A DNA stretch of 64,000 nucleotides, taken from positions 1 to 64,000 of the forward strand of contig CBFIDE010000006.1 of assembly GCA_965661265.1 (NCBI GenBank), given 5' to 3'. The notes beneath the pieces are model-generated. The model did no database searches and had not been told where the DNA came from. It saw only the letters and a list, made by a program, of their open reading frames with translations. Within the stretch, counting starts at the first letter, position 1. Each line of letters begins with the position of its first letter. This document shows, one piece after another, positions 28,606 to 39,600 of the stretch. Source of the stretch: CBFIDE01 sp965661265 (lineage in GTDB: Bacteria > Bacteroidota > Bacteroidia > Flavobacteriales > Schleiferiaceae). The position numbers were made by a program, and so were the translations under genes.

Positions 28606-29604
28606 ATGAGCGACGATAAGAAGAGTGCCAAGTTAAAAGCCCTACAGCTTACTATGGACAAAATGGATAAGACCTATGGAAAAGGAGCAGTAATGCGTAT
28701 GGGTGATAAGGCAATTGTAGAAGTTGAAAGTATCCCTTCTGGATCTTTGAGCTTAGACCTTGCACTTGGAATAGGTGGTTATCCTAAAGGAAGAGTTGTT
28801 GAGATCTATGGACCTGAATCCTCTGGTAAAACCACTCTTACTATTCATGCCATTGCTGAAGTTCAGAAACAAGGAGGAATTGCTGCCTTTATTGATGCTG
28901 AGCATGCCTTTGATAGATATTATGCTGAAAACCTTGGCGTTAATACTGAAGAACTTATTATTTCTCAACCAGATAATGGAGAACAAGCATTAGAAATCGT
29001 AGATAATCTTATTAGATCTGGCGCTATAGATCTTATCATTATTGACTCTGTTGCTGCCCTAACGCCTAGAGCGGAAATTGAAGGAGAAATGGGAGATAGT
29101 AAAGTTGGACTTCAGGCAAGATTAATGTCTCAAGCACTTAGAAAATTAACCTCTACTATTAGCAAGACTAATTGTACTTGTATCTTCATTAATCAGTTAA
29201 GAGAGAAAATTGGAGTGATGTTCGGAAATCCGGAAACTACTACTGGTGGTAATGCTCTTAAATTTTACTCTTCTGTTCGTATTGATATTAGAAGAAGTTC
29301 TCAGATTAAATCAGGTGATGCTGTAATGGGAAATAGAACTAGAGTGAAGGTTGTGAAAAATAAAATCGCTCCTCCTTTTAGACAAGCTGAATTTGATATC
29401 ATGTACGGTCAAGGAATTTCTAAGGCCGGTGAAATTATTGATTTAGGCGTAGATCATGAGATCATCAAAAAGGCTGGATCTTGGTTCAGCTATGACGACA
29501 CTAAATTAGGCCAAGGTAGAGATGCCGTGAGACAATTACTTCTTGAAAATCCAGAACTAGCCGACGAGTTGGAAGGAAAAATCAAAGAAGCTATCTTAGC
29601 ATAA
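28606..29604 (+). CDS. recA: DNA recombinase RecA
   Basis: The 332-residue strand-exchange protein for homologous recombination and SOS signalling. The start chosen is ATG 28606 (MSDDKKSAKLKALQL); the in-frame GTG/ATG region upstream to 28528 encodes hydrophobic sequence not seen in RecA. Walker A is GPESSGKTT (69-77). The Walker B region is LIIIDSVAALTP, and the L2 loop region is NQLREKIGVMFGNPETTTGG. The C-terminus is normal. A perfect terminator follows. comM is divergent, sharing a 111-base region. Confidence 0.97.
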   Translation: MSDDKKSAKLKALQLTMDKMDKTYGKGAVMRMGDKAIVEVESIPSGSLSLDLALGIGGYPKGRVVEIYGPESSGKTTLTIHAIAEVQKQGGIAAFIDAEHAFDRYYAENLGVNTEELIISQPDNGEQALEIVDNLIRSGAIDLIIIDSVAALTPRAEIEGEMGDSKVGLQARLMSQALRKLTSTISKTNCTCIFINQLREKIGVMFGNPETTTGGNALKFYSSVRIDIRRSSQIKSGDAVMGNRTRVKVVKNKIAPPFRQAEFDIMYGQGISKAGEIIDLGVDHEIIKKAGSWFSYDDTKLGQGRDAVRQLLLENPELADELEGKIKEAILA

Positions 29605-29607
29605 ACT

Positions 29608-29633
29608 AAAAGCCCTCTTCAGGGCTTTTTTTT
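29608..29633 (+). terminator. Intrinsic terminator after recA
   Basis: AAAAGCCCT-CTTC-AGGGCTTTT hairpin followed by a run of T residues, starting 4 bases after the recA stop. The next gene starts 12 bases later. Confidence 0.93.
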
Positions 29634-29645
29634 AATACCCTTGAT

Positions 29646-30701
29646 ATGAAGTTTAAATTCTATTTCTTCTGTAGCATTCTCTTATTCGTAGCTTGCCAAA
29701 ATAATACTCAAGCTGATAAGCAAATCATGACCAATAATGATGAAAAGGATGTAATCTTAAGTCCTTTTGATTCCGTAAATGCCATCATCAATACTGATCC
29801 GTATAATATAGATGCGCTTATAAAAAGAGCTCAAATTTATATCTCACAAGGGAATGCCAAGTTTGCACAGGCAGATATTTTAGACGCTTATAAAATAGAC
29901 TCTACAAATTCAAAAGTTCTTTTTGTATTAGGTCAAGTAAAGTTTGCTCAAAATAAGACTAGAGAAAGTAAAGACAATTGGACCAAATGCATGGAGCTTG
30001 ATCCTGAAAATATGGATTGCAGATTGGCACTTGCAGAACTTTATCTTGCAGTTACAGATTATGAGTCTGCACTCAATCTTTTGAATGAGGCCACAGAAAT
30101 AGACAATAATAATGCTAAGGCTTACTATATGAAAGGGATTGTAGTAAGGGATTTAAGACAAGATACGAATACGGCCTTGCAGTATTTTCAAAGAGCTGTT
30201 GATTTGAAGCAGGATTATATAGAAGCTTTAGATATGATTGCGGTAACACTTGCTAATAGAAAAGACACCTTTGCTCTTTTCTATTACGACAGACTTCTTG
30301 AACTAAAGCCTAATGACGCTTTAACTTATTATAAGCTAGGTGTATTCCATATGAGCATGGGCAATCCAAATGAGGCTTTAGAAGCTTATACTAAGGCAAT
30401 TCAAATAAACCCAAATGACGCAAATAGTCTATTTAATCTTGGCTTTATGATGATTGAACTTGATCAAGTTAGAGAAGCAAGGAAGTACTTTATGCAAGCA
30501 GCCCAAGTTCAGGAAAGAAATTATAAGGCATATTACGGGGTTGGCTACACCTATGAAATCGTTGGGGATTTAGATCGCGCCACCGATAATTACAGAAAGT
30601 CCCTTGAGATTTTATCTATGTATACTCCTGCAATACAGGGAATGCAGAGGATTAATAATATTCTTCAAGAAAGTCAACAACTGAATCAGGATAATCAGTA
30701 A
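29646..30701 (+). CDS. TPR-repeat lipoprotein
   Basis: A 351-residue lipoprotein: signal peptide with lipobox FVAC (lipid Cys17). The mature part is a chain of tetratricopeptide repeats, for example AYYMKGIVVRDLRQDTNTALQYFQRAVDLK and LTYYKLGVFHMSMGNPNEALEAYTKAIQINPN and SLFNLGFMMIELDQVREARKYFMQAAQV, making at least six repeats. Such proteins serve as scaffolds for protein complexes. The partner is unknown. The 3' end overlaps the convergent glycerophosphodiesterase gene by 50 bases. Confidence 0.85.
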   Translation: MKFKFYFFCSILLFVACQNNTQADKQIMTNNDEKDVILSPFDSVNAIINTDPYNIDALIKRAQIYISQGNAKFAQADILDAYKIDSTNSKVLFVLGQVKFAQNKTRESKDNWTKCMELDPENMDCRLALAELYLAVTDYESALNLLNEATEIDNNNAKAYYMKGIVVRDLRQDTNTALQYFQRAVDLKQDYIEALDMIAVTLANRKDTFALFYYDRLLELKPNDALTYYKLGVFHMSMGNPNEALEAYTKAIQINPNDANSLFNLGFMMIELDQVREARKYFMQAAQVQERNYKAYYGVGYTYEIVGDLDRATDNYRKSLEILSMYTPAIQGMQRINNILQESQQLNQDNQ

Positions 30702-31533
30702 TTATTCCGCTGACTCCCATTTCTATAAGGCTTTGATAGTCTTTTGTGGAGTTCACTGTCCATGGGACAACTTCTATTTGTTGAGATTCACAAAAGTTTA
30801 CATCTTCTATTTTTAACAGCTTAAAATTAGGACTGTAATATTTAATTTGAAAAGCTAATTCTTTTATCTGCCTTTCGGCCGATTCACTCTCTTCCGTTAA
30901 AAAGCACAAGGGAATTGAAGGCTCTAAATCGTACATTATTTCTAGCGCTCTTCTGTCAAAACTTTGAAAAATAATACGGTCTAATAAATCCAAATTTAAC
31001 AAAGTAGAATACAGAAGTTGAACATATTCATTGATCTCAGGATGAAGAAATTTATCCCATTCTGGTCTAGATTTCAATTCCAAATTAAATTTCACTAAAG
31101 GCGTATTTGCGCTTCTTGAAATTGAATCAAGATGATTCACTAATAATTCTAAGCTTGGCTTTTGCTGAGCAAGCTTTTGTTGGTTGGGGAAGTTAGAATT
31201 ACCCAGACTTCCACAATCAAAGGAAGACAGATCAGAATAATTGACTTTATAAATATTGATAAATGTATCGCGCGGAAGCGAAACAGAATGAATATGCCTG
31301 CAAATTTCTGTATTTATAAAAGGCTCATGAGAAACAGTGATCATTGAGTCTCTTGTAATCACAACATCCAACTCTAAATAATCCATTTTTAGTTCCTGTG
31401 CTTTTTCAAAAGCAAGGATAGAATTTTCAGGAAATAAGCCTCTTGCTCCTCTATGGCCATGCCATTCTATTGGAGAATATTGCTCTGTACAAGAAAGTAA
31501 AAGTAAAAGACCTGCCAGAGCTAATCCTCTCAT
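30652..31533 (-). CDS. Glycerophosphodiester phosphodiesterase lipoprotein
   Basis: A 293-residue lipoprotein starting at the Met of MRGLALAGLLLLLSCTEQ (31533; lipid Cys15). An in-frame start at 31575 would add 14 residues that spoil the signal peptide. The GDPD signature is HGHRGARGLFPENS near residue 24, followed by the acidic pair in LELDVVITRD and the HEP motif, the metal and catalytic residues of the family. The C-terminus has VVPWTVNS and GVSGIITDYPD. It hydrolyses glycerophosphodiesters, probably in the periplasm. Start and upstream SDR stop share one base (TAATG), so the two are coupled. Confidence 0.9.
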   Translation of the reverse strand: MRGLALAGLLLLLSCTEQYSPIEWHGHRGARGLFPENSILAFEKAQELKMDYLELDVVITRDSMITVSHEPFINTEICRHIHSVSLPRDTFINIYKVNYSDLSSFDCGSLGNSNFPNQQKLAQQKPSLELLVNHLDSISRSANTPLVKFNLELKSRPEWDKFLHPEINEYVQLLYSTLLNLDLLDRIIFQSFDRRALEIMYDLEPSIPLCFLTEESESAERQIKELAFQIKYYSPNFKLLKIEDVNFCESQQIEVVPWTVNSTKDYQSLIEMGVSGIITDYPDSVVDFLEEYY

Positions 31534-32417
31534 TATTGACCAGCTTTTCTTGTAGCTTGCTCTACCCAATCCCATGCTTCTTTAGGAAGTTCTTCTAAGA
31601 AATTCATTTGACCTGCTCCTTGTAACCAAGCCCCACCATCAATAGTAACTACTTCGCCATTCATATATTCCGCAAAGTCAGACACTAGGTAGCCTGCTAG
31701 ATTATTCAGTTCTTGGTGATCACCAGCCCTTCTTAGAGGAACCTGATTCTCAACCTTTAGCTTCTCACCTATATCACCCGGTAACAGTCTAGACCAAGCG
31801 CCTTTGGTAGGGAACGGCCCGGGAGCAATCGCATTAAATCTGATGCCATATTTAGCCCACTCAACCGCTAAAGATCTTGTCATGGCAATTACACCAGCTT
31901 TTGCCATGGCCGAAGGAACTACATAGCCAGAACCCGTAGTAGCATAAGTTGTTACAATACTAAGTACAACCTTATTAATTTCTTTATTAGCAATCCAATG
32001 CTTTCCAAAAGCTAGAGTACAATTTTTGGAACCTTTTAGAACAATATCAATTACCGCATCAAATGCTCCAGGAGAAAGCCTTTCAGTTGGGCTAATAAAA
32101 TTACCGGCAGCATTATTTAAAAGAACATCTACTTTTCCGTAATGCTCAAGCACCTTATCTCTAAAGCTCTCCACTTGATCATAATGTCTTACATCACAAG
32201 TTTCAAAGAATACTTCTCCGCCAAAATTAGCTTCAAGCTCTTCTTTCGAAGATTTTAATTTTTCAATATCTCTACCACAAATGGCTAGTTTAGCCCCAAC
32301 AGACAAGAAATATCCACCCATGGACTTTCCTAATCCTGAGCCACCTCCGGTGATAACTATAACTTTTCCGCTTAAAGCGTCTTCTCTTAGCATTCCTTCA
32401 GTACGAAGTGTGGTCAT
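31533..32417 (-). CDS. SDR oxidoreductase, 2,4-dienoyl-CoA reductase-like
   Basis: A 294-residue SDR: TGGGSGLGKSMGGYFL near residue 24, then NNAAGNFISPTERLSP near residue 100. The usual YxxxK is replaced by a SAMAK segment (the family catalytic Lys in PSAMAKAGV); this and the NNAAGNF motif match the 2,4-dienoyl-CoA reductase subfamily. Such enzymes reduce dienoyl-CoA in beta-oxidation of unsaturated fatty acids with NADPH. It overlaps the glycerophosphodiesterase by one base. The annotation rests on family likeness; other FabG-type functions are possible. Confidence 0.82.
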   Translation of the reverse strand: MTTLRTEGMLREDALSGKVIVITGGGSGLGKSMGGYFLSVGAKLAICGRDIEKLKSSKEELEANFGGEVFFETCDVRHYDQVESFRDKVLEHYGKVDVLLNNAAGNFISPTERLSPGAFDAVIDIVLKGSKNCTLAFGKHWIANKEINKVVLSIVTTYATTGSGYVVPSAMAKAGVIAMTRSLAVEWAKYGIRFNAIAPGPFPTKGAWSRLLPGDIGEKLKVENQVPLRRAGDHQELNNLAGYLVSDFAEYMNGEVVTIDGGAWLQGAGQMNFLEELPKEAWDWVEQATRKAGQ

Positions 32418-32491
32418 ATTGTCTAAATTTGTTCTGATGTAAAACTAAGTCTTAATTTTCAAACCTAATCTAAAAAGATTCAAGCCAAAAT

Positions 32492-34543
32492 ATGCAAAAG
32501 CCTCACAAGAACCCACCAATTTGCAAAAAGATTCCTTTTGAAATGGAAAAACATGGTGATCTTAGAATTGATAACTACTATTGGTTGCGGGAAAGGGACA
32601 ATAAAGAAGTCCTAGACTATTTAGAGGCCGAAAATGATTTTACCAAATCTAGCTTAAAGGATACTGAAGATCTTCAGAAAAACTTATTTGAAGAGATTAA
32701 AGGCAGAATCAAAGAACAAGATGAATCTGTACCCTATAAGAAAAACGGATATTGGTATTATACTCGTTTCAATAAAGGGCAGGAATATCCTATTTACTGT
32801 AGAAAGAAGGAAAACCTGAATAATAAAGAAGAAGTTATTCTTGATGCTAACATTCGTGCGGAAGGACATGACTATTATCAATTGGGTGGAATGAGTATAT
32901 CCCCTGACAATAAAACTCTTGCCTTTGGTGAGGATATTATTGGGAGAAGAATTTATACCATTAGATTTAAAAACCTAGAGACAGAAGAAATATTAAGCGA
33001 TCAAATAGAAAACACTACCGGAGGAGCATCCTGGAGTGCTGCTAATGATTTTGTGTTTTACACCCAAAAAGATGATACTCTAAGGGCTGCTTTTATTTAC
33101 CGTCATAAAATGGGAAGTGATCAAAAGGACACTCTCATTTTTCATGAAAAGGATGAAACCTTTAATTCTGGAGTTTATAAAAGCAAGTCTGAAGAATATC
33201 TAATCATAAGAAGTTCAAGCACATTGAGTGATGAGTATCGTTACTTAAGTGCTCAATCGCCGGAAGGGGAGTTTAAAGTATTTCAAGAAAGAACGGATAA
33301 GCTGGAATATGGAATTGCTCACTTTGAGAATAAATGGTATATCCGAACCAACAAAGATGGGGCTGAGAATTTTAAGTTAATGAATTGCTCTCTTTCAAAT
33401 ACATCAAGTGATTCATGGGAAGACTTAATTCCACATAGAGAAGATGTTTACCTTGAGGATATTGAAATATTTAGTCAATTCTTAGTTCTAGAAGAAAGAG
33501 AAGAAGGCCTGGTCAGATTAAGGATTATTTCTAACAAAGATGATAGTGATCACTACCTTGAGCTAGACGAAAAAACCTACTCCATGGGTATAGGGACAAA
33601 TCCTGATTTCTTTTCTGAAGAATTGAGATTTTCTTATACCAGCCTGAGCACTCCAAGCTCACTTTTCTCTTATAATATGAACACAAGAGAAAGAGAACTC
33701 CTAAAACAACAGGAAGTAATTGGTGGTCATGAACCCTCAGATTATCATACTGACAGAATTTGGGCTCGTGCTGAGGACGGTGTTAAAATTCCTATATCCT
33801 TAGTTTATAATAAAACAAAATATAAAGAAGGTGGCCCCTTATTGCTGTATGGTTATGGTTCCTATGGAATTACGGTTGATGCCAGTTTTAGCGTTTCAAG
33901 ATTAAGCCTCATGGATAGAGGCTTTTGCTTTGCCATAGCCCATCCAAGAGGTGGGCAATACCTGGGGAGAAAATGGTATGAAGAAGGAAAAATGCTTAAA
34001 AAGGCAAACACCTTCACAGATTTTAACTCTTGCGCTGAACACCTCATTAAGCATAATTACAGCACTGCTAATAGACTGTACGCCATGGGAGGAAGTGCCG
34101 GCGGATTACTGATGGGAGCTATTATAAATTTACGTCCTGAATTGTATAAAGGGATAGTAGCCGCTGTTCCATTTGTTGATGTAGTAACTACAATGCTAGA
34201 TGAAAGCATTCCCTTAACTACTGGGGAGTATGATGAATGGGGCAATCCGAATAATGAAGAATACTATCATTATATGAAATCCTACAGCCCTTATGATAAT
34301 GTAAGTAATCAGGATTATCCCGCAATTTTGGTAACTACTGGATTGCATGATTCTCAAGTTCAGTATTGGGAACCAGCTAAATGGGTAGCTAAGCTTAGAG
34401 ATTATACCAATAATAAGAATACTATTCTCCTCCATACAGATATGAGCACAGGTCATGGCGGAGCATCCGGAAGGTTTGAAGGAATAAAAGATGTGGCTCT
34501 TGATTATGCATTTCTACTTAAATTAGAGGGGATATCAAACTGA
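32492..34543 (+). CDS. S9 family peptidase, oligopeptidase B type
   Basis: A 683-residue prolyl-oligopeptidase-family serine peptidase. Residues 1-400 form the beta-propeller gate, with NYYWLRERDN near the N-terminus as in oligopeptidase B. The catalytic domain starts with VYNKTKYKEGGPLLLYGYGSYG. The nucleophile is Ser in MGGSAGGLLMG (about residue 535), the His is in TGHGGASGRFEG (about 655), and an Asp is near LHDSQVQYWEP. There is no signal peptide, so it is cytoplasmic. Cleaves small peptides, preferring basic residues in characterised relatives. Confidence 0.9.
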   Translation: MQKPHKNPPICKKIPFEMEKHGDLRIDNYYWLRERDNKEVLDYLEAENDFTKSSLKDTEDLQKNLFEEIKGRIKEQDESVPYKKNGYWYYTRFNKGQEYPIYCRKKENLNNKEEVILDANIRAEGHDYYQLGGMSISPDNKTLAFGEDIIGRRIYTIRFKNLETEEILSDQIENTTGGASWSAANDFVFYTQKDDTLRAAFIYRHKMGSDQKDTLIFHEKDETFNSGVYKSKSEEYLIIRSSSTLSDEYRYLSAQSPEGEFKVFQERTDKLEYGIAHFENKWYIRTNKDGAENFKLMNCSLSNTSSDSWEDLIPHREDVYLEDIEIFSQFLVLEEREEGLVRLRIISNKDDSDHYLELDEKTYSMGIGTNPDFFSEELRFSYTSLSTPSSLFSYNMNTRERELLKQQEVIGGHEPSDYHTDRIWARAEDGVKIPISLVYNKTKYKEGGPLLLYGYGSYGITVDASFSVSRLSLMDRGFCFAIAHPRGGQYLGRKWYEEGKMLKKANTFTDFNSCAEHLIKHNYSTANRLYAMGGSAGGLLMGAIINLRPELYKGIVAAVPFVDVVTTMLDESIPLTTGEYDEWGNPNNEEYYHYMKSYSPYDNVSNQDYPAILVTTGLHDSQVQYWEPAKWVAKLRDYTNNKNTILLHTDMSTGHGGASGRFEGIKDVALDYAFLLKLEGISN

Positions 34544-34578
34544 TTTCAAACAAATACTTAGAGATCATCCTTTTAGGA

Positions 34579-36330
34579 TTGATTTTATGCGTGGGAGCAT
34601 GCCTGAGGTTCTATAAGCTTTGGGATATACCTTTCACTCATGATGAATTTAGTGCATTAAGAAGGCTAGATTACAATAGTCTTTCAGAGCTTTTTCAATA
34701 TGGAATAATTCCTGACGCCCACCCCCCACTCACTCAAGTTCTGCTCTATTTTAGTCAGCAAATCCTAGGTTTTGGCGCGGCTGGACTGAAGTCTATCTTT
34801 ATAATTGCTGGAATTTTTGCTATCCTCTACACCTATAAATTGGGTAAAATATGGGGCAATAAGCAGGCAGGACTTTTGAGCGCTGCTTTAGTTGCTATTA
34901 GCCAACTTTTTATAATTAATAGCCAGACGATTAGGCCATACAGCTTGGGTTTATGTTTTATTTTATGCGCCGTCTATTACAGAGAAAGCATACTACGTTC
35001 AAAGAGCATAAAAAGCATTATCCCTTGGGTTCTATTTGCCAGCTTGGCCTCTTATACCCATCATTTTTCGCTCTTAATGATTGGCCTAATTGTATTGAGT
35101 TCATTGGCTCAAAAGAAGTTTAGGACTAAGAATTTCTACTTTTCGCTTCTCGCGATTCTAGTTCTCTATACCCCAAACCTTCCTATATTTTTTAAGCAAT
35201 TATCATATGGTGGTGTTGGCTCTTGGCTCAAGATACCCGATGCAGGATTTGTTTTTGAATTCTTGTCTTGGACACTACACTATAGCCATGCCTTAGGAAT
35301 CTTAATTGCATTAATCATTATTTGGAGTTATTTAAATGACAGAAAAACCCGATTAAGCAAATATTCCGAAGGGCTTAGCTGGTTTATATTCTCCTATCTC
35401 ATCGGATTCTTTTACTCCACCTTAGTTTCTTCCGTAATGCGATTTGATGTGCTGATTTTCAGCACTCCCTTTTTATTCCTATTTCTATTTGCAAGATTCA
35501 AGGTCAATCATCTAGCATTGAGTATCTGTAGCTTTGGGATTATAGGAATTGGACTATTTAGTTTGATTGAAAAAAGAGAATACTACTCCCTTTTTTACAA
35601 TTCTATTTATGAGGCAATTCCAAGAGAGCTAAGTCAACATACTAAAGAAAATAGCTTTGGTTTTATTCATAAAGAAATAAGTTCCGACTTGCTTGGAGTT
35701 GAAGAAATTGACTTCCCATTCCAATCCATCAATTCATATTCAACTTACCAATGGGATTCAGTTTTGAAATTAACAAAGGGAGAAGAAATTCATTTAGGTT
35801 TGATGTATGATTGTCCAGAAAAAATATTGGCCCAAGCATTAGATTATTATCCCTTTGTAAAGTCAGAACTCAATTACTATCAAGGTAGTATCTATACCTT
35901 AAGTAGAGCAAAGGGAAAAAATATTAAAGCCATACAAGCATGGAACAATCAAGGTTTAAGCTTAGATAGCTCGGATGAATATGGTCTTCTATTCCATATT
36001 ATTAAATCAGATAGCCTATTAAAAGATGGCTATACCATACTAGACCTCAGCCTTAAAATAGATTCTCCTGGGGTGCAAAGTAAATCCGAGATAAGCTTAT
36101 ACTTTGAGCATTTAGACAGCTTATATTTTTGGAGAGCCACACCTATAATTGGCTCAGGGCCAAGGGAGCATTTAAGCTTTAGAATCAAAAAATCAGACTT
36201 AAAGAAAGAGAGTAGTCTTGTATCTTTTATCTGGAACAAAGAATCCACGGACCTAAATATTAGTGGAGCAAAGATTCAAGTCTTACCAGTAAATCAAAAA
36301 CTTTTTGGACTCTATGAAGACTTTAAATAA
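34579..36330 (+). CDS. GT39-like multi-pass membrane glycosyltransferase
   Basis: A 583-residue membrane protein resembling the ArnT/PMT clan that transfers sugars from polyprenyl phosphates. The N-terminal half holds about 9-10 hydrophobic helices. The first periplasmic loop has FTHDEFSALRRL and DAHPPLTQVLLYF, the acidic and HPP motifs of this clan. The C-terminal 200 residues are soluble. No ATG is present at the start: the TTG at 34579 gives half of the first helix. The frame is open upstream to a TAA at 34519 and encodes SNKYLEIILLGL, which would complete the first helix. Its stop overlaps the ArsC-like gene by 8 bases (convergent). Confidence 0.78.
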   Translation: MILCVGACLRFYKLWDIPFTHDEFSALRRLDYNSLSELFQYGIIPDAHPPLTQVLLYFSQQILGFGAAGLKSIFIIAGIFAILYTYKLGKIWGNKQAGLLSAALVAISQLFIINSQTIRPYSLGLCFILCAVYYRESILRSKSIKSIIPWVLFASLASYTHHFSLLMIGLIVLSSLAQKKFRTKNFYFSLLAILVLYTPNLPIFFKQLSYGGVGSWLKIPDAGFVFEFLSWTLHYSHALGILIALIIIWSYLNDRKTRLSKYSEGLSWFIFSYLIGFFYSTLVSSVMRFDVLIFSTPFLFLFLFARFKVNHLALSICSFGIIGIGLFSLIEKREYYSLFYNSIYEAIPRELSQHTKENSFGFIHKEISSDLLGVEEIDFPFQSINSYSTYQWDSVLKLTKGEEIHLGLMYDCPEKILAQALDYYPFVKSELNYYQGSIYTLSRAKGKNIKAIQAWNNQGLSLDSSDEYGLLFHIIKSDSLLKDGYTILDLSLKIDSPGVQSKSEISLYFEHLDSLYFWRATPIIGSGPREHLSFRIKKSDLKKESSLVSFIWNKESTDLNISGAKIQVLPVNQKLFGLYEDFK

Positions 36331-36661
36331 TCTCTAAGATTCTATCAGCTGGGCGCGCCACTACTGCCTTATTATTATTTACAAAAATGGGTCTTTCCAT
36401 TAATTTAGGAAATTCAATCATTGCCAAAACTATCTCTTCATCCTCAATTTCCTTATCCTTAAAGTTATCTTTCCAATCCGCTTCCTTTGTTCTTACTAAT
36501 TCAATAGCAGGCATTTCAAGTATTGCAAGTAAATCTTCTAAATCAGCAGGTGAGATTGGGTCCTTCATATATTCAATTACTTCAAAATCTAATTTCTTAG
36601 ATTCTAATAGCTGAAGAGCTTCTCTACTCTTTTGACATCTTGGATTATGATATAGTTTCAT
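36323..36661 (-). CDS. ArsC/Spx family protein
   Basis: A 112-residue thioredoxin-fold protein of the arsenate reductase (glutaredoxin-type) family. The single N-terminal cysteine is in YHNPRCQKSREAL (Cys9), with RPIFVNNNKAVVARP near residue 92, the family C-terminal signature. Arsenate reductase activity is a family guess; no arsenic genes are near. The first bases after its start run toward the 36672 gene. Convergent overlap of 8 bases with the GT39-like gene. Confidence 0.85.
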   Translation of the reverse strand: MKLYHNPRCQKSREALQLLESKKLDFEVIEYMKDPISPADLEDLLAILEMPAIELVRTKEADWKDNFKDKEIEDEEIVLAMIEFPKLMERPIFVNNNKAVVARPADRILEII

Positions 36662-36671
36662 TGGTGTTTTA

Positions 36672-39600
36672 TTATCTGTTCAAATGTACAAAGCCTTTTA
36701 TTTCTTTTGAATTTCCACAAGCATCAATTACAGCTGCCGTATAATAATAGACTCCTTCATCAAGCTTATTAGACTCTAGGGTTCCGTCCCAGCTAGGGAT
36801 AGCTTCAGAGCTTTCAAAAACCTTTTCTCCCCATCTATTAAAAATTTCAAAAGAAATAAATACATCCAAATCTCCTTCCTCCAGTTTTAGCTCAAAGACA
36901 TCATTATGTCCATCACCATTAGGAGTAAAAATATTCACCTCTTCTAATTTTAAATTGGAAGCTGAAAAATCGAAGGAATATTCTATTTCTTGAGTTCTTC
37001 CACAAATAGTATCTTCTGCGGTGAGCACCACTTTATACTCATTAGCTTCATCAAAACTATAAGTAGAACGTCTTCCTTGGCTTATACCTCCATCAGACCA
37101 CTTCCATTGGAACATCTGAAAATCTTCTCCCACTGCCAATGTATTTACAGTCTTTGAGAGATCGCAAGAACTATAAGTAGATCTAATACTAGCGTCTGAC
37201 CTAGTATCAAATATCCTGAAATATTTATCAGTTGAATCAATAATGGCGCAAACAGAAGAAATCGCGTGAAGCGAAATTTTATAATTACCAATAGGCAGAT
37301 TAGTGGAGACAGAATCTTGTGAAGAAACAAGGCTATCATTTAAAAACCACTGAATAGAACTTGCATTAAAAGCCTCAGAATAAAAACTCACCGCATTAGA
37401 ATTGCAACTATCAACCAGTAGTTCAAAATCCGAATGGACACTATCAATGATCCCATATACTGTAAAGTCAGTGCTATCAATCAGTTGACAGGAGGTGTCA
37501 ATTGCTATGACCAGAAAATTAACAGGGCCAACACTATCTAAGAAAATCGTCTCTTCTAAGTTTCCTAGAGTATCTATAGTTCCATCGGGATAATGAAGAA
37601 TATAGATATCTGCATTATAAGTACTATCTGCCATCACTATGTTTCCAGGAACACAAATGGAATCATTAATTGGTCTATAGTCCGCGATAACTTGATTATT
37701 TTCAATGGCCACCTTAATAACTCCTAAATTACACCTGCCATTGCTGGTATCATTTCCTGCCCACGCACCTGGTGATGTTGGAAAAGGGCCACAAGAGCAA
37801 ACAGCTTGATAGATGGTTCCGTCTTTAGAAAAGCGGCTTGTTCCTCCATCCACATGCTCACTTGAGCCCCCGCCAATTCCACCGAAATAAGTAGAATAAT
37901 TCATTTTCTGCCAGCTCGCATCCAGGGTCATAAAATAAAAGTCAGAGCCATCAGTATTAGGCTGAATAGCATTCGGATCAATCGGGAAATTGTTGGTGTT
38001 TCCGCCTGCATAAACCGCATTCACTTGTCCACCCCATCCTGAAACGTATACATTCTGGCAAGAATCAACCATAAGAGCTGTAGGTGATATGATGGCCGTT
38101 CTGGTGGGTCCATCTCCAAAAACGGTTGATTTCATTAGACTATCCAAAGTGCCGCTATACTCTTGCAAAAACTGAACACTTCCTAATTGACCAAATATTG
38201 AGTCCCCGTATAAGGGCAAATCTCCCCAGCTTTGACCAAAGATCACCCAAGAATCTAGAAGTGAATTTCTTATGAAAAAAGAATAATCATCTTGTGCAGT
38301 ACCAATATAAGTAGCTTGTTTAAATATTCCTGAGTCGGCGCTAAAAGTTGAAATGTATGAGTCCCTTAAACCTGCCAAACTATCTTGCAAAGAGAGCGGT
38401 GAAACACCATCTAAATCTATGGCTGTGGTAACGCCCGTTAGAGCCAAAGTACCCGAAAAAACATCGATTGAAAATCCTGCAGTATTATTACTTCCTCCAT
38501 AGAAGCTATACCAGAAAAGACTGTCTAGCGTTGGGCTAAAGCTTGCAAGTAAGGCAGATTCCTCTGCTTCATTAGTATCGCGATAAGCAGATAGCGAAAC
38601 AGGAATCTCAGGGCTTGAGCTGGTGGTAACCAAATAAATATTATCCTGATTATCAATGTTTACCTCTCCACGAAAATTATCGCCATAGTTTTTATTATTT
38701 CTTCTATTATATCCATCCTGTCCACTACCCCCTAAAAAACTAGAGCCAGAAATTGCAGAACCTGAAGCGTTGAGTTTAAAAATGGCAATATCCAGACCAT
38801 CTGGGGAACCCTCTAATCCATTAAAGATATTGACAGAATCTCCAGGAATCATAGTGCTTATTGCAGAGTTTGGAAGCATCGGAAAATCCGAAGATCCCGT
38901 AGCAGCCAATACTACTAGCTCTCCTTGACTATTCTCAATCATACTGAGGGGAAGTTCAGTATTTGAGCCACCAACGTAAGTACTATAGATTAGTTGAGTG
39001 CCATCTGCGCTAAATTTAGAAATACCAATATCCATATCGCCTCCCTGATAAGAAGTTTGAAAGGCCCCAAGAGTTGTAGGATATTGCTTGGCAACATCTC
39101 TAAAAATAATTCCGGCACCATACAGAGATCCATCTGCTGCAGGAGTTGCAGTAAATCCGAAATTTACAAAGCTAGTGCCGATCAGGCTGCTAAAAATCAG
39201 AAGAGGATCTATAACCAAAACTTCATCTTTATCGTAGCGCCCTAGCTTGAATCCTAATTCATTATTATCAGTTTTCTTAAAAGACACCTTTACATCATCA
39301 GCACTCTCTAATTCATAGGCTATAGGTTCGTTTTCATAGAAATCACCTACGCTTGAAGCGATTTTAATTTGGTTATCGAAGAGCTCATAATCAATACCAG
39401 AATACTTCCAAGAAATCCGGTCAGGATTAGCCATAGGTTTAATTATAAAATCATACTTAAGGTAACCTTCTGAAGAAAAATAAAAGTGCAGATCAATGTT
39501 AGGATAAACCTCTCTATACCAAAGCTCCTGGTACATTTCTAAATTGCTAACCCATTGTGTTGAGTCCGCAGAATGTATATAGTTTATTTTAGGTCCAATT

